Assembly: GCF_900107485.1 (NCBI RefSeq)
Contig: NZ_FNQE01000002.1
Span: 1 to 64,000, forward strand
Reading direction: 5' to 3'
Origin: Proteiniborus ethanoligenes
Lineage (GTDB): Bacteria; Bacillota; Clostridia; Tissierellales; Proteiniboraceae
DNA length: 64,000 bases
Shown: piece after piece, positions 35,946 to 42,969 of the stretch
How positions within the stretch are numbered: the stretch's first letter is position 1
Layout of the letters: every line of letters begins with the position of its first letter
Notes under the pieces: generated by a model
The model's input: only the letters and a program-made list of their open reading frames with translations
Databases searched by the model: none
Told to the model about the DNA's origin: nothing
Program-made: the position numbers and the translations under genes

Positions 35946-36224
35946 ATGTATGAGAAAATAAGTAACTTAATTGGAAAATGTGGCTTTTATTGTGGAAGTT
36001 GCCCTACTTACTCAAAAGATAAATGTACAGGATGTAGGATAGCACATACAAAAGGGGATTGCTATACATTTGATTGTGTAGATGATCAAAAAATTGATTA
36101 TTGTGGTTTATGCAAGAATTTTCCTTGTGACGAAATAATGACAAGGGAAAAAGCAACGGTATTAGATTTAAGGTGGCTAAAGTGGAAAAAGTTGCAAAGA
36201 GACAGAGAAAACAACATGGAATGA
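35946..36224 (+). CDS. DUF3795-type Cys-rich protein (cassette gene)
   Basis: A 92-residue protein with GKCGFYCGSCPTYSKDKCTGC, then CYTFDCVDD and YCGLCKNFPCDE, the DUF3795 signature. It is related to the protein at 29663. The C-terminus is basic (RWLKWKKLQRDR). The function is unknown; the ten cysteines suggest metal binding. ATG 35946 follows AGAGGAAG. Confidence 0.78.
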   Translation: MYEKISNLIGKCGFYCGSCPTYSKDKCTGCRIAHTKGDCYTFDCVDDQKIDYCGLCKNFPCDEIMTREKATVLDLRWLKWKKLQRDRENNME

Positions 36225-36278
36225 ATAGTAGATTAAATTATGTGTCCTAGTGATTAGTTATATTTTGGGGGTGTAAAC

Positions 36279-36722
36279 TTGTTTTTTGACACAACTGATT
36301 TAAAAAATCAAGAAATTTACTTAAGTCTATACAAAACTGCTAGTGAAAATAAGGACAAAGGATATGTGCCTGCCTATCATTTTAAAATCATAAGATGCTT
36401 TGATGATACCATAGTTGGTGAATGTGATTTGCGAGTTGGTCATAATGATAACACAAAATTTGGTGGTAATATAGGATATGAAATTTATGAACCTTTCAGG
36501 GGAAATAATTATGCTTCAAAGGCTTGCAAACTACTATTTATATTGGCAAAGAAGCATAAGATGGATGAAGTTATTATAACATGTTCACCAGAAAATATTG
36601 CATCAAGAAAGACCTGTGAATATAGCGGTGCCAAATTAAAGGGAATTATTGATGTTCCGCCATGGCATGAGATGTTTAAAACAGGGCGAAAAAAAACCTG
36701 TCAGTATGTCATAAATTTATAA
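36279..36722 (+). CDS. GNAT acetyltransferase (cassette gene)
   Basis: A 147-residue protein. The acetyl-CoA binding region is YEIYEPFRGNNYASKACKLL (about residues 66-85), followed by ITCSPENIASRKTCEYSGA, a common GNAT_3 signature. TTG 36279 follows TTTTGGGGGTG. It shares the cassette with the DUF3795 gene upstream. The acceptor is unknown. Confidence 0.78.
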   Translation: MFFDTTDLKNQEIYLSLYKTASENKDKGYVPAYHFKIIRCFDDTIVGECDLRVGHNDNTKFGGNIGYEIYEPFRGNNYASKACKLLFILAKKHKMDEVIITCSPENIASRKTCEYSGAKLKGIIDVPPWHEMFKTGRKKTCQYVINL

Positions 36723-36791
36723 ATGTGCTTATATTGATGGATAATATATATCACTTATATTATGTGAAGAACCATTGGGGGAAAGACGTCG

Positions 36792-36880
36792 CTACATCCC
36801 TTCATCGCGAGCGAAGCTCCGCCAAAGGGTCTAGTTTTAGGGTCGGATTCAGGGACTTCGCAAATACGGGAACGTTATAG
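36792..36880 (+). repeat. attC site 17 (3' part only)
   Basis: CTACATCCCTTCATCGCGAG, GAGCGAAGCTCC hairpin, L' CTTCGCAAATAC, R' GTTATAG (36874-36880). R'', L'' and the GGTGCAC helix are missing; the trailer TATTATGTGAAG... precedes it directly (36758-36788). Confidence 0.78.
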
Positions 36881-36930
36881 GGAATGATGATATCGGGGCA
36901 GTTCTTTGTGGGTCTTGTTGAAAAAAGCTG
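36874..36930 (+). repeat. Conserved cassette 5' leader, copy 2 (best match)
   Basis: GTTATAGGGAATGATGATAT, then CGGGGCAGTTCTTTGTGGG and TTGTTGAAAA. It differs from the copy at 23969 at only a few positions in 55 bp, although the genes behind are unrelated. Confidence 0.6.
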
Positions 36931-37028
36931 AGAGGAAAGACATGTATTGAAGAATTGCATATGGGCATTTGTTAAATATTGCGATATAGCAGTAGCAGTA
37001 TTCAAGGAAAAATCAGGGGGGGAAAGTT

Positions 37029-37439
37029 GTGAAAAGGTTAAAATTTCTTATTTTATTTATGGTAGTTATTTTGATATTGTGGAAATTGTTATCTAAGGAA
37101 GATCAAAATTTAAAAGGATTTTATCAAAGTGAAATGATTGGAAATCATATTATTCAAATGCAAATTCGAGAAGAAGATAATAGCTTTATTGAATGGATTA
37201 ATAATAGAGAGGTTGACAAAGGAACCTATGAAAGAGTCGACACAAATTTATATAGAATAAAAAGTAACAGGCAAAACTTTGAAGTAGAATTAAAAGACGA
37301 TAATTCTTTTGAGATAGTTATTAGTAAGCTAAATGATGGAAAACCAATTAATATGAAAAATGTTAGTACTAATGATACACCCTTTAGTTTTGGCGATAGA
37401 TTTGATGATGTAGATAAATATAAAGCTTTACTAGATTAA
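37029..37439 (+). CDS. Membrane-anchored small protein (cassette gene)
   Basis: A 136-residue protein with one N-terminal membrane helix (FLILFMVVILILWKLL, about residues 5-21) and a polar exported domain (about 30-136). GTG 37029 follows CAGGGGGGAAA. No family recognised. Similar anchored proteins with a short lipocalin-like domain occur widely in Firmicutes. Confidence 0.5.
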   Translation: MKRLKFLILFMVVILILWKLLSKEDQNLKGFYQSEMIGNHIIQMQIREEDNSFIEWINNREVDKGTYERVDTNLYRIKSNRQNFEVELKDDNSFEIVISKLNDGKPINMKNVSTNDTPFSFGDRFDDVDKYKALLD

Positions 37440-37525
37440 TTTTTGCTACAATTGGTTATTCAGAATAATGTGGTATCATCTAAATTATAAGAAGGCTTAT
37501 AGGGAAAAAATATAATTACTTCCTA

Positions 37526-37548
37526 TAATAACATATTTGCGCAAGGGT
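37526..37548 (+). repeat. attC stub 18 (R'' and L'' only)
   Basis: TATAATAAC, then ATATTTGCGCAAGGG, then the sequence changes. It is preceded by the trailer ACTTCC. Confidence 0.65.
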
Positions 37549-37640
37549 AGATAAGTGTGCCGTAAGCGGGCCAGTAAGGCTAGCCCCTACAATAGGCATA
37601 TCAATGCGTAGAGGAGACCTTTGGCCTCCTGTATAATGAC
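37549..37640 (+). repeat. Foreign 92-bp insert with two small hairpins
   Basis: The segment between two attC stubs has GCGGGCCAGTAAGGCTAGCC + CCTAC (a GGGC-loop-GCCC hairpin of the kind seen in REP-like elements) and GAGGAGACCTTTGGCCTCCT (GAGG/CCTC). G+C content is higher than in the flanks. It breaks the attC between two cassettes and has no coding capacity. Confidence 0.45.
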
Positions 37641-37691
37641 ACATTCTTTAAATTATGTGAAGGATTATTGAGGAAAAAATGTAGCTATATC

Positions 37692-37728
37692 TTATAACAT
37701 TGAATTTGCACAAGGACACGATCTTAGG
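37692..37728 (+). repeat. attC stub 19 (5' part only)
   Basis: R'' CTTATAAC (ends 37698), GAATTTGCACAAGG, then ACACGATCTTAGG, which skips most of the GGTGCAC region and joins the next gene's upstream DNA. It is preceded by a full trailer (37653-37691). Confidence 0.65.
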
Positions 37729-37771
37729 TTACATAGGAATAATTACATTAATGATAGGAGGATTTACATTA

Positions 37772-38344
37772 ATGGATTTTGTTAAACAAATTATGGACTA
37801 CATTCCGATTAATGAGCAAGAAACACAAGACAAGAAAGTAATTCTAGATTATATTAAGTTGTTTCCTAAAACTGTATTATTAAGAGATAATGAAGTTGCT
37901 CATATTACAAGTTCTGGTTTTATAATGAATAATTCTTTAGATAAAGCATTGATGGTTCATCATAATATACGTAACACTTGGGCATGGTCTGGTGGTCATG
38001 CAGATGGAGATACAGATTTATTACATGTTGCCATAAAAGAAGCGAAAGAAGAAACCGGTATAATTAATGTTACACCTTTTATACCAAATATTGCATCAAT
38101 TGATATTGGAGTAGTAAATGGTCATATGAGAAAGAACAGGTATGTTAATCCCCATCTCCATTTTTCAATTGCATATATACTTATTGCAGATGAAAATGAG
38201 AAACTGAAAATTAATGAAGATGAAAATAGTGGAGTTAGTTGGTTTGAATTGGATAAATTCAACAGAAAATATTTTAATGAATTTGATGTTAATTTATATA
38301 GTAAACTGATACAAAAGGCAAGGCAACGGGTAGTATGGGATTAA
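37772..38344 (+). CDS. Nudix hydrolase (cassette gene)
   Basis: A 190-residue protein with the Nudix box GGHADGDTDLLHVAIKEAKEE-TGI (about 71-93), where the RE of the consensus is KEA. ATG 37772 is chosen because AGGAGG lies 10 nt upstream; the longer in-frame start at 37700 would translate attC stub sequence. This family is often annotated as an NTP pyrophosphohydrolase in Firmicutes. Substrate unknown. Confidence 0.78.
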   Translation: MDFVKQIMDYIPINEQETQDKKVILDYIKLFPKTVLLRDNEVAHITSSGFIMNNSLDKALMVHHNIRNTWAWSGGHADGDTDLLHVAIKEAKEETGIINVTPFIPNIASIDIGVVNGHMRKNRYVNPHLHFSIAYILIADENEKLKINEDENSGVSWFELDKFNRKYFNEFDVNLYSKLIQKARQRVVWD

Positions 38345-38407
38345 GGATTATTTTATAATACATTATATTTGATTTGAGACTTATTATTTCTGTCAAGTTC
38401 CCACATT

Positions 38408-38496
38408 ATCTAACAGATTGTTCCCAACATCCATCAGCATCTCGGATCAAGCTTCGTGGGAGCTGATGAACGTCGTGAACACTCGAAACGTTAAGT
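38408..38496 (+). repeat. attC site 20 (complete, foreign type)
   Basis: R'' TATCTAAC (ends 38414), arm TTGTTC against GTCGTGAACAC, inner CATCAGC/GCTGATG helix, R' GTTAAGT (38490-38496). It is 89 bp and unrelated in sequence to the resident family. The architecture fits attC. Confidence 0.8.
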
Positions 38497-38536
38497 GAAT
38501 ATGCTATGATAGTAAAAATGAAAGGAGTCAAGACTA

Positions 38537-38762
38537 ATGCCTTATGCGATTGAATTATATTTAGATGACGAAGGTTCAACAAGGATAAACGAGATACGCT
38601 CTGAGCTTCAGAAAAATAAAATATACATTGATGAAGGAACAAAGCCTCATGTATCATTATGTATTTATGGAGATATACCCAATCGAAGTTCTAAGAGAAT
38701 ATATAGATGAAGTGCTTTTGAATATGCCAGATGTTAGATTACAGCGGACGAAAAAGCGTTAA
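38537..38762 (+). pseudogene. 2'-5' RNA ligase-like protein fragment, frameshifted
   Basis: ATG 38537 follows AAAGGAG. The frame gives PYAIELYLDDEG and the catalytic-type PHVSLCIYGD (H-x-S motif of the LigT fold), then breaks. Removing one C in ATACCCAATC (about 38681) continues as PIEVLREYIDEVLLNMPDV until TAA 38760-38762. The second H-x-S half is missing, so the gene is both frameshifted and truncated. No attC separates it from the next gene. Confidence 0.6.
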
Positions 38763-38829
38763 AGCTTCGACTTCTAGAAAAATTACAGTAAAGCATAGGA
38801 TAAGTTTCCTTAAGGAGGAAGGTATAAAC

Positions 38830-39450
38830 ATGATAAGATTATTGTATGGAACATCTAACTCTGCCAAAATACAGCATATGAAAGAAATGCTTGATAAATT
38901 AAATATAGAAATAATAGGTTTAAATGATATTGGTAATGCAGTTAAAATACAAGTTCGCGAAACAGGCAATGATCCACTAGAGAATGCAAGGATTAAAGCT
39001 ATGACATACTTTAAAGAATTTAAAGTTCCTGTATTTTCTTGTGACTCTGGATTATATATTGAAGGGCTGGAAAGAAAAAAACAACCAGGTGTTCATGTTA
39101 GAAGGGTGAATGGAAAAGAACTAAATGATAATGAAATGATAAAATATTATACTAATTTAGCAGCAGAACTAGGAGGCGTTGTTAAAGCAAAATATAAAAA
39201 TGCGATATGCTTGATAATAGATGAAGAAACAATCTTCGAATATGATGGAGAGGATATATCATCTGAAGAATTTATTATAACATCAAAACCTCATAATAAG
39301 AAGACTAAAGGATTTCCCTTGGATTCAATTTCTATAGAAATTGAAACAGGACAGTACTATATGGATATACATGAAAAAAACAATCCTAATAAAGAATATA
39401 AAATGGCTAAAGGATTTAGGGACTTTTTTCTTAGAACTGCCTTAAAGTGA
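38830..39450 (+). CDS. Non-canonical purine NTP pyrophosphatase, HAM1/RdgB family (cassette gene)
   Basis: A 206-residue protein with the HAM1 signature YGTSNSAKIQHMKEML (compare TxNxxK at the N-terminus), the ENARIKA helix, FSCDSGLYIEGL (catalytic Asp), and PGVHVRRVNGKE. The family hydrolyses ITP/XTP/dITP to monophosphates, keeping deaminated bases out of nucleic acids. ATG 38830 follows AAGGAGGAAGG. It is somewhat divergent from housekeeping HAM1, as expected for mobile gene cassettes. Confidence 0.82.
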   Translation: MIRLLYGTSNSAKIQHMKEMLDKLNIEIIGLNDIGNAVKIQVRETGNDPLENARIKAMTYFKEFKVPVFSCDSGLYIEGLERKKQPGVHVRRVNGKELNDNEMIKYYTNLAAELGGVVKAKYKNAICLIIDEETIFEYDGEDISSEEFIITSKPHNKKTKGFPLDSISIEIETGQYYMDIHEKNNPNKEYKMAKGFRDFFLRTALK

Positions 39451-39546
39451 AATAAAACTTCTAACAATGTAAAAGAATTGTAAGCAGTAAATATATTTAT
39501 AAGGCTAATTTAATAGTAGCTTCAAAATCCAAGTCAGTCCGACGTC

Positions 39547-39623
39547 AGATAACAGTGAATTTCGGAAACCTAAGAGAAGATGAATGTAATAGTTAGACTT
39601 TGGGCATCCACAGTACGTTAGTA
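39547..39623 (+). repeat. attC site 21 (complete, divergent)
   Basis: R'' CAGATAAC (ends 39553), GTGAATTTCGGAAACCTAAG imperfectly complementary to TTAGACTTTGGGCATCCAC, R' GTTAGTA (39617-39623). 77 bp. Fewer paired positions than other sites, so the call is less sure. Confidence 0.6.
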
Positions 39624-39730
39624 GATGAATTTCTAATTATTGGTGGTAATAAGATTAGCTATCATAACTATTTTTATAAAGATTTAAATTCTGGTATTAA
39701 CACGGAATATTTTAAAACTTTATTTGAATA
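39619..39730 (+). pseudogene. Short remnant of a cassette gene
   Basis: A frame without ATG/GTG/TTG start reads DEFLIIGGNKISYHNYFYKD, then LNSGINTEYFKTLFE, and stops at 39729-39731. It begins at the recombination point, so the 5' end of the gene is missing. No function recognised. Confidence 0.35.
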
Positions 39731-39738
39731 AAGTTTTT

Positions 39739-39846
39739 CTTATAAGTATAAATTTTGCAAGAGTGTACTAGGGCGTAATCTTAGGGCGATGTACGCCACA
39801 TCTCTTCGTGGGGCAAAGTTCCGCTATGGGATCTAATTTGTTAGAA
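39739..39846 (+). repeat. attC site 22 (degenerate, internal deletion)
   Basis: R'' CTTATAAG (C to G at the last core base), ATTTTGCAAGAGTGTACT, TAATCTTAGGGCGATGTACG, GGGCAAAGTTCC, then a jump to R' GTTAGAA (39840-39846). L' is deleted. Clearly derived from the resident family, but mutated. Confidence 0.7.
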
Positions 39847-39904
39847 GATAAGGTGTTGTAGAATTATATAATATGAAAATTAAAAGTAAGAAGGAGTTAT
39901 TAAA

Positions 39905-40360
39905 GTGTTAAAGGTGAATTTTTATGAACTAAATACAGTTGAAGATAGCAAACTTCAATTTGCGGTTATTATGGCAAGATATAAAGACAAATGGATATTT
40001 GTAAGGCATAAAGAAAGATTAACTTGGGAAATTCCAGGTGGACATAGGGAAGAAAATGAGAGTATTAATTTCACCGCTTCAAGAGAATTGACTGAAGAAA
40101 CAGGAGCAAAGAATTTTATTATTATTCCAGTTTGTATATATTCGGTAGCTAGGGACGAAACTGAATCCTTTGGGCAATTATTTTATTCGGATGTAGAATG
40201 CCTTGATGAATTACCAAATTCTGAAATTGATGAAATTAAATTTTTTGACACTATACCTGAAAGCTTAACTTATCCATTAATTCAGCCGTACTTGTATAAA
40301 AAAATTGAGGAGTTTTATATATTATGGGAGGAGTACGATGACTCAAAAAAGAGAATTTAG
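39905..40360 (+). CDS. Nudix hydrolase (cassette gene)
   Basis: A 151-residue protein with Nudix box GGHREENESINFTASRELTEET-GA (about 45-68), which includes the RE-x2-EE catalytic residues. GTG 39905 follows AAGGAG. It overlaps the next GNAT gene by 23 bp, so both are co-expressed, a two-gene cassette. Proteins of this group are often 8-oxo-dGTP phosphatase-like; substrate not shown. Confidence 0.8.
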   Translation: MLKVNFYELNTVEDSKLQFAVIMARYKDKWIFVRHKERLTWEIPGGHREENESINFTASRELTEETGAKNFIIIPVCIYSVARDETESFGQLFYSDVECLDELPNSEIDEIKFFDTIPESLTYPLIQPYLYKKIEEFYILWEEYDDSKKRI

Positions 40361-40784
40361 AAAACTGTGTCTTTCAGATCTAGAAATTGTCTTACAAATG
40401 GAAAGCGATTTTCGAAGTGGTTTTATTTTTGAAGAAAATGCAAGGCAATTTCTTTCAAACCCAATGAATTGGATGTTTGCATGTATCCAAGAAAAACAAA
40501 TTATTGGCTTTGCTTATGGATACGAACTTAATCGTTTAGATAACAAGGGGAATATGTTATATATTCATGAGGTGGGTGTGCTTCCACAATATCAGAAACA
40601 GGGCATTGGATTTCAAATTCTTACTAGTATAAAGAATCTTTGTAAGCTGACAGGCATTTGTAGATTTTTTTTATTTACACAGAAACATAATGCTGTTGCT
40701 TGTGCACTATATGAAAAAGCTGGTGGTGAAAAAACAAGTAATACTAATGACGATGTGACCTATTTCTTTAAAAAGTTTGACTAA
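40338..40784 (+). CDS. GNAT acetyltransferase resembling AAC(3)-I (cassette gene)
   Basis: A 148-residue protein. YIHEVGVLPQYQKQGIGFQI is the acetyl-CoA loop and RFFLFTQKHNAVACALYEKAG the C-terminal signature. The overall plan resembles AAC(3)-I aminoglycoside acetyltransferases, classic integron cargo (YIYDLAV...RRQGIA; ALYTKLG), but similarity is modest and substrate is not established. ATG 40338 follows GGGAGGAG within the Nudix gene. Confidence 0.7.
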   Translation: MTQKREFRKLCLSDLEIVLQMESDFRSGFIFEENARQFLSNPMNWMFACIQEKQIIGFAYGYELNRLDNKGNMLYIHEVGVLPQYQKQGIGFQILTSIKNLCKLTGICRFFLFTQKHNAVACALYEKAGGEKTSNTNDDVTYFFKKFD

Positions 40785-40824
40785 TTTCTAGTAATAAGCC
40801 TAATCTAAAGTTAAGAAATACATA

Positions 40825-40915
40825 TCATTCATAGAATTATTGAGGGAAAAGATGTACCTACATATTATAAACCAGATGATAGTTGCCAGGATTTTTTTGA
40901 AAAATAGTAAAATAT
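40825..40915 (+). repeat. Cassette junction where the attC has been deleted (site 23)
   Basis: The conserved trailer (ATAGAATTATTGAGGGAAAA, 40831-40850) runs to TACATATTATAAACC, an altered R''. It is immediately followed by AGATGATAGTTGCCAGG and TTTTTTTGAAAAAT, a decayed conserved leader. The roughly 140-bp attC that should lie between trailer and leader is absent. Confidence 0.55.
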
Positions 40916-41108
40916 AATAAAAACAAGCATAACAAATAAACCTATGAATGCATCTGCAAGGTAATAATCTATACAAATACAGGCACTTATCCTCAATATG
41001 GTAGGTTAATCGGGGGTTTGTTAGGGAGATTTTTTGGATGTTTTAAATTATGTCATAATTGTAGGTAAATATGGAATAAAGGTTTTTATAAAATAGGAGG
41101 TCGTATAG

Positions 41109-41492
41109 TTGAAATCAACGAATATAAAAAATAAAATCCTGCGGGGAATTAGTATGATTGGATTACTTGGTATCTCATATTGGCTATGCAGATTTTCTTT
41201 TTTAAAAATACATGGTATGAAACAGTGGCCAAACCTATTGGCTATATTAAGTATTGTTATAATAGTTATTGCTACTATATTTGAGAATCGAATAATTCCA
41301 GTAGTAACTGTTGTAGGGTATATAGGAGGGTTTGTTCTTGCCATGATATTTAATACTGATGGTGTAGACCCAGGTGGAGGGAGAACAAATAATGCTTGGA
41401 TAATATGGGGAACTGTTTTCATTTTCTCAATTATGGCTGGTATCATCTGGGGTTTTATTTCTAAAAAGAGACATGAAAATACAAAGGGATAA
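41109..41492 (+). CDS. Integral membrane protein (cassette gene)
   Basis: A 127-residue protein with four hydrophobic helices (about 15-31, 42-58, 61-82, 97-117), the third followed by a Gly-rich loop (DPGGGRTNN). TTG 41109 follows AGGAGG. No family recognised. Confidence 0.5.
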   Translation: MKSTNIKNKILRGISMIGLLGISYWLCRFSFLKIHGMKQWPNLLAILSIVIIVIATIFENRIIPVVTVVGYIGGFVLAMIFNTDGVDPGGGRTNNAWIIWGTVFIFSIMAGIIWGFISKKRHENTKG

Positions 41493-41562
41493 TAGTGATA
41501 TGCTTGTATCGTCTTTCTTATATTATGCCAAGAATTATGACGGGTAAAAATCATCATCACTT

Positions 41563-41676
41563 CCTACAAAGTAATTGCATAAGGGTGTGCCACATACCTT
41601 CACCAGAGTGAAGCTCCACCAACAGTTCTATACCTGGAGTACAGCTTAGGGACGTTCCAAATACAAGACGTTACCC
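41563..41676 (+). repeat. attC site 24 (degenerate)
   Basis: R'' CCTACAAAG (AAC lost), TAATTGCATAAGGGTGTG, a roughly 30-bp deletion of the GGTGCAC/CTAGG helix, GAGTGAAGCTCC, L' CGTTCCAAATAC, R' GTTACCC (41670-41676). The full trailer lies upstream (41519-41562). Confidence 0.7.
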
Positions 41677-41966
41677 CAGCTCCCACCCACACAAACTCCT
41701 GTCTTCATTCATATTATATTACCCCTTGTCCACAAAAATTAGCTATATAACAACTTTATATAACTCCAATTATTAACTTTCATTAATAAAGGCATACATT
41801 TTACTGTATTCATTACCAAAATATGCTATAATTTACTAAGCGTTTCATGGTTGCAAACTATGCCGCTTTAATGTGGTGAAAGATTTTGGAGTTTTTTTAG
41901 AACTAATATTGATTTTATATTGTGTATTAAATGCAAATTATATTTCGTGAATGGAGGACATGCATT
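41677..41966 (+). promoter_or_regulatory. Long cassette leader with an extended -10 promoter
   Basis: About 290 bp without a gene before the next GNAT. TGCTATAAT (41824-41832) is an extended -10 with TG one base upstream. Pyrimidine-rich DNA follows the recombination point (CCCAGCTCCCACCC). No other structure seen. Confidence 0.45.
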
Positions 41967-42482
41967 GTGGAAAATTTAAAAATCGTAACAGACAGATTAA
42001 TAATTACCGAATTTGACGAAAGCATGGCTGAAAGCGTGCATGTTAATTCTTTAGATGAAGAAAACCGCAGGTTTGTACCTGATGAAGTATTTGAAACAGT
42101 TCAAGAAGCACATGACACGATTATATTCCTAATTGAATGCTACAGAGATATGAAGGGTCCGTTTGTGTATCCAATTTTATTAAAAAGTGGTGAGAATATA
42201 GGCTATGTACAAGCGATACCGATAGATGACGAATGGGAGGTCGGATACCACATTGCCTCAAATTATACAGCAAATGGTTATGCAACAGAAGCTGTGAGAG
42301 CTTTTGTGCCGTTAATAATGAAAAAGATTGGTATTGCACGTATTTGGGGGATTTGTCGTGGAGACAATATTGCTTCTCGTAAAGTTTTAGAAAAATGTTC
42401 ATTCATTTTAGAGCATAAAGGTTTTGGAAATTACAAAGGTGAGAACCATGAAATATGTAAATATCTTTATAGGCTTCGGTAA
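41967..42482 (+). CDS. RimJ/RimL-type GNAT acetyltransferase (cassette gene)
   Basis: A 171-residue protein: TDRLIITEFDE at the N-terminus, EVGYHIASNYTANGYATEAV (acetyl-CoA loop, about residues 92-111), and GDNIASRKVLEKCSF. GTG 41967 is chosen because ATGGAGGAC lies upstream; the longer frame from 41931 lacks a ribosome site. Acceptor unknown. Confidence 0.78.
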   Translation: MENLKIVTDRLIITEFDESMAESVHVNSLDEENRRFVPDEVFETVQEAHDTIIFLIECYRDMKGPFVYPILLKSGENIGYVQAIPIDDEWEVGYHIASNYTANGYATEAVRAFVPLIMKKIGIARIWGICRGDNIASRKVLEKCSFILEHKGFGNYKGENHEICKYLYRLR

Positions 42483-42490
42483 GATAATAA

Positions 42491-42624
42491 ACATAGCCTG
42501 TATTTGCAATTAAATGTAATATTAGGACAATGTGTACCACAGCCTCTCGATGTGGGAGAAACCCTACCAGGTGTTATCCCTCTGATGTCTGGTTTATGGA
42601 CTTTGCAAATATAGGACATTAAGG
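42491..42624 (+). repeat. attC site 25 (degenerate)
   Basis: R'' ACATAGCC, L'' TATTTGCAAT, L' CTTTGCAAATA, R' ATTAAGG (crossover G 42618 is A). The mini-hairpin GGGAG...CTACC is broken. Family relationship still evident over the whole length. Confidence 0.7.
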
Positions 42625-42675
42625 GAAATGATGATATCAGGGCAACTTTTGTGGTCTTAATTGAAAAATCTGAAA
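42618..42675 (+). repeat. Conserved cassette 5' leader, copy 3
   Basis: AGGGAAATGATGATATCAGG, GCAACTTTTGTGG and TTGAAAAATCTGAAAAGAGG match the copies at 23969 and 36874, the latter over about 58 bp. The gene that follows is unrelated to theirs. Confidence 0.6.
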
Positions 42676-42769
42676 AGAGGGAACATATTGAGGAACTGTC
42701 TATGATGTATTTGTAGAATCATGTACATGTAAGGAAATTTATATCTTGTTTATAAGGGGGGAAATTTAG

Positions 42770-42943
42770 ATGAAGAACAAAAACATATGGTTACTATTAT
42801 TATCTTTGGGATTATGCTCATCAACAATTTTAATTGACCGCTTTATTGTGGATATACCCGACTGGTTAGCAATTATACTTGCCTTGATCGCAATTATTTC
42901 ATTGGTAGGATTTTTTTTCACAAATAGAGTATTAAAAAAATAA
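42770..42943 (+). CDS. 57-residue two-helix membrane protein (cassette gene)
   Basis: ATG 42770 follows AAGGGGGGAA. Helix 1 spans about IWLLLLSLGLCSSTILI (6-22), helix 2 about WLAIILALIAIISLVGFFF (32-50), with a basic C-terminus RVLKK. Too short for routine gene callers. No family recognised. Size and topology resemble the protein at 27788. Confidence 0.5.
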   Translation: MKNKNIWLLLLSLGLCSSTILIDRFIVDIPDWLAIILALIAIISLVGFFFTNRVLKK

Positions 42944-42969
42944 CCTTAATTGGTTTTAGTCGTTAATAT

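Noticed and set aside
38750-38775. AGCGTTAAAGC as a possible R' box between the LigT fragment and HAM1 gene
   Set aside because: No matching R'' or arms lie upstream; one core-like heptamer is not enough.
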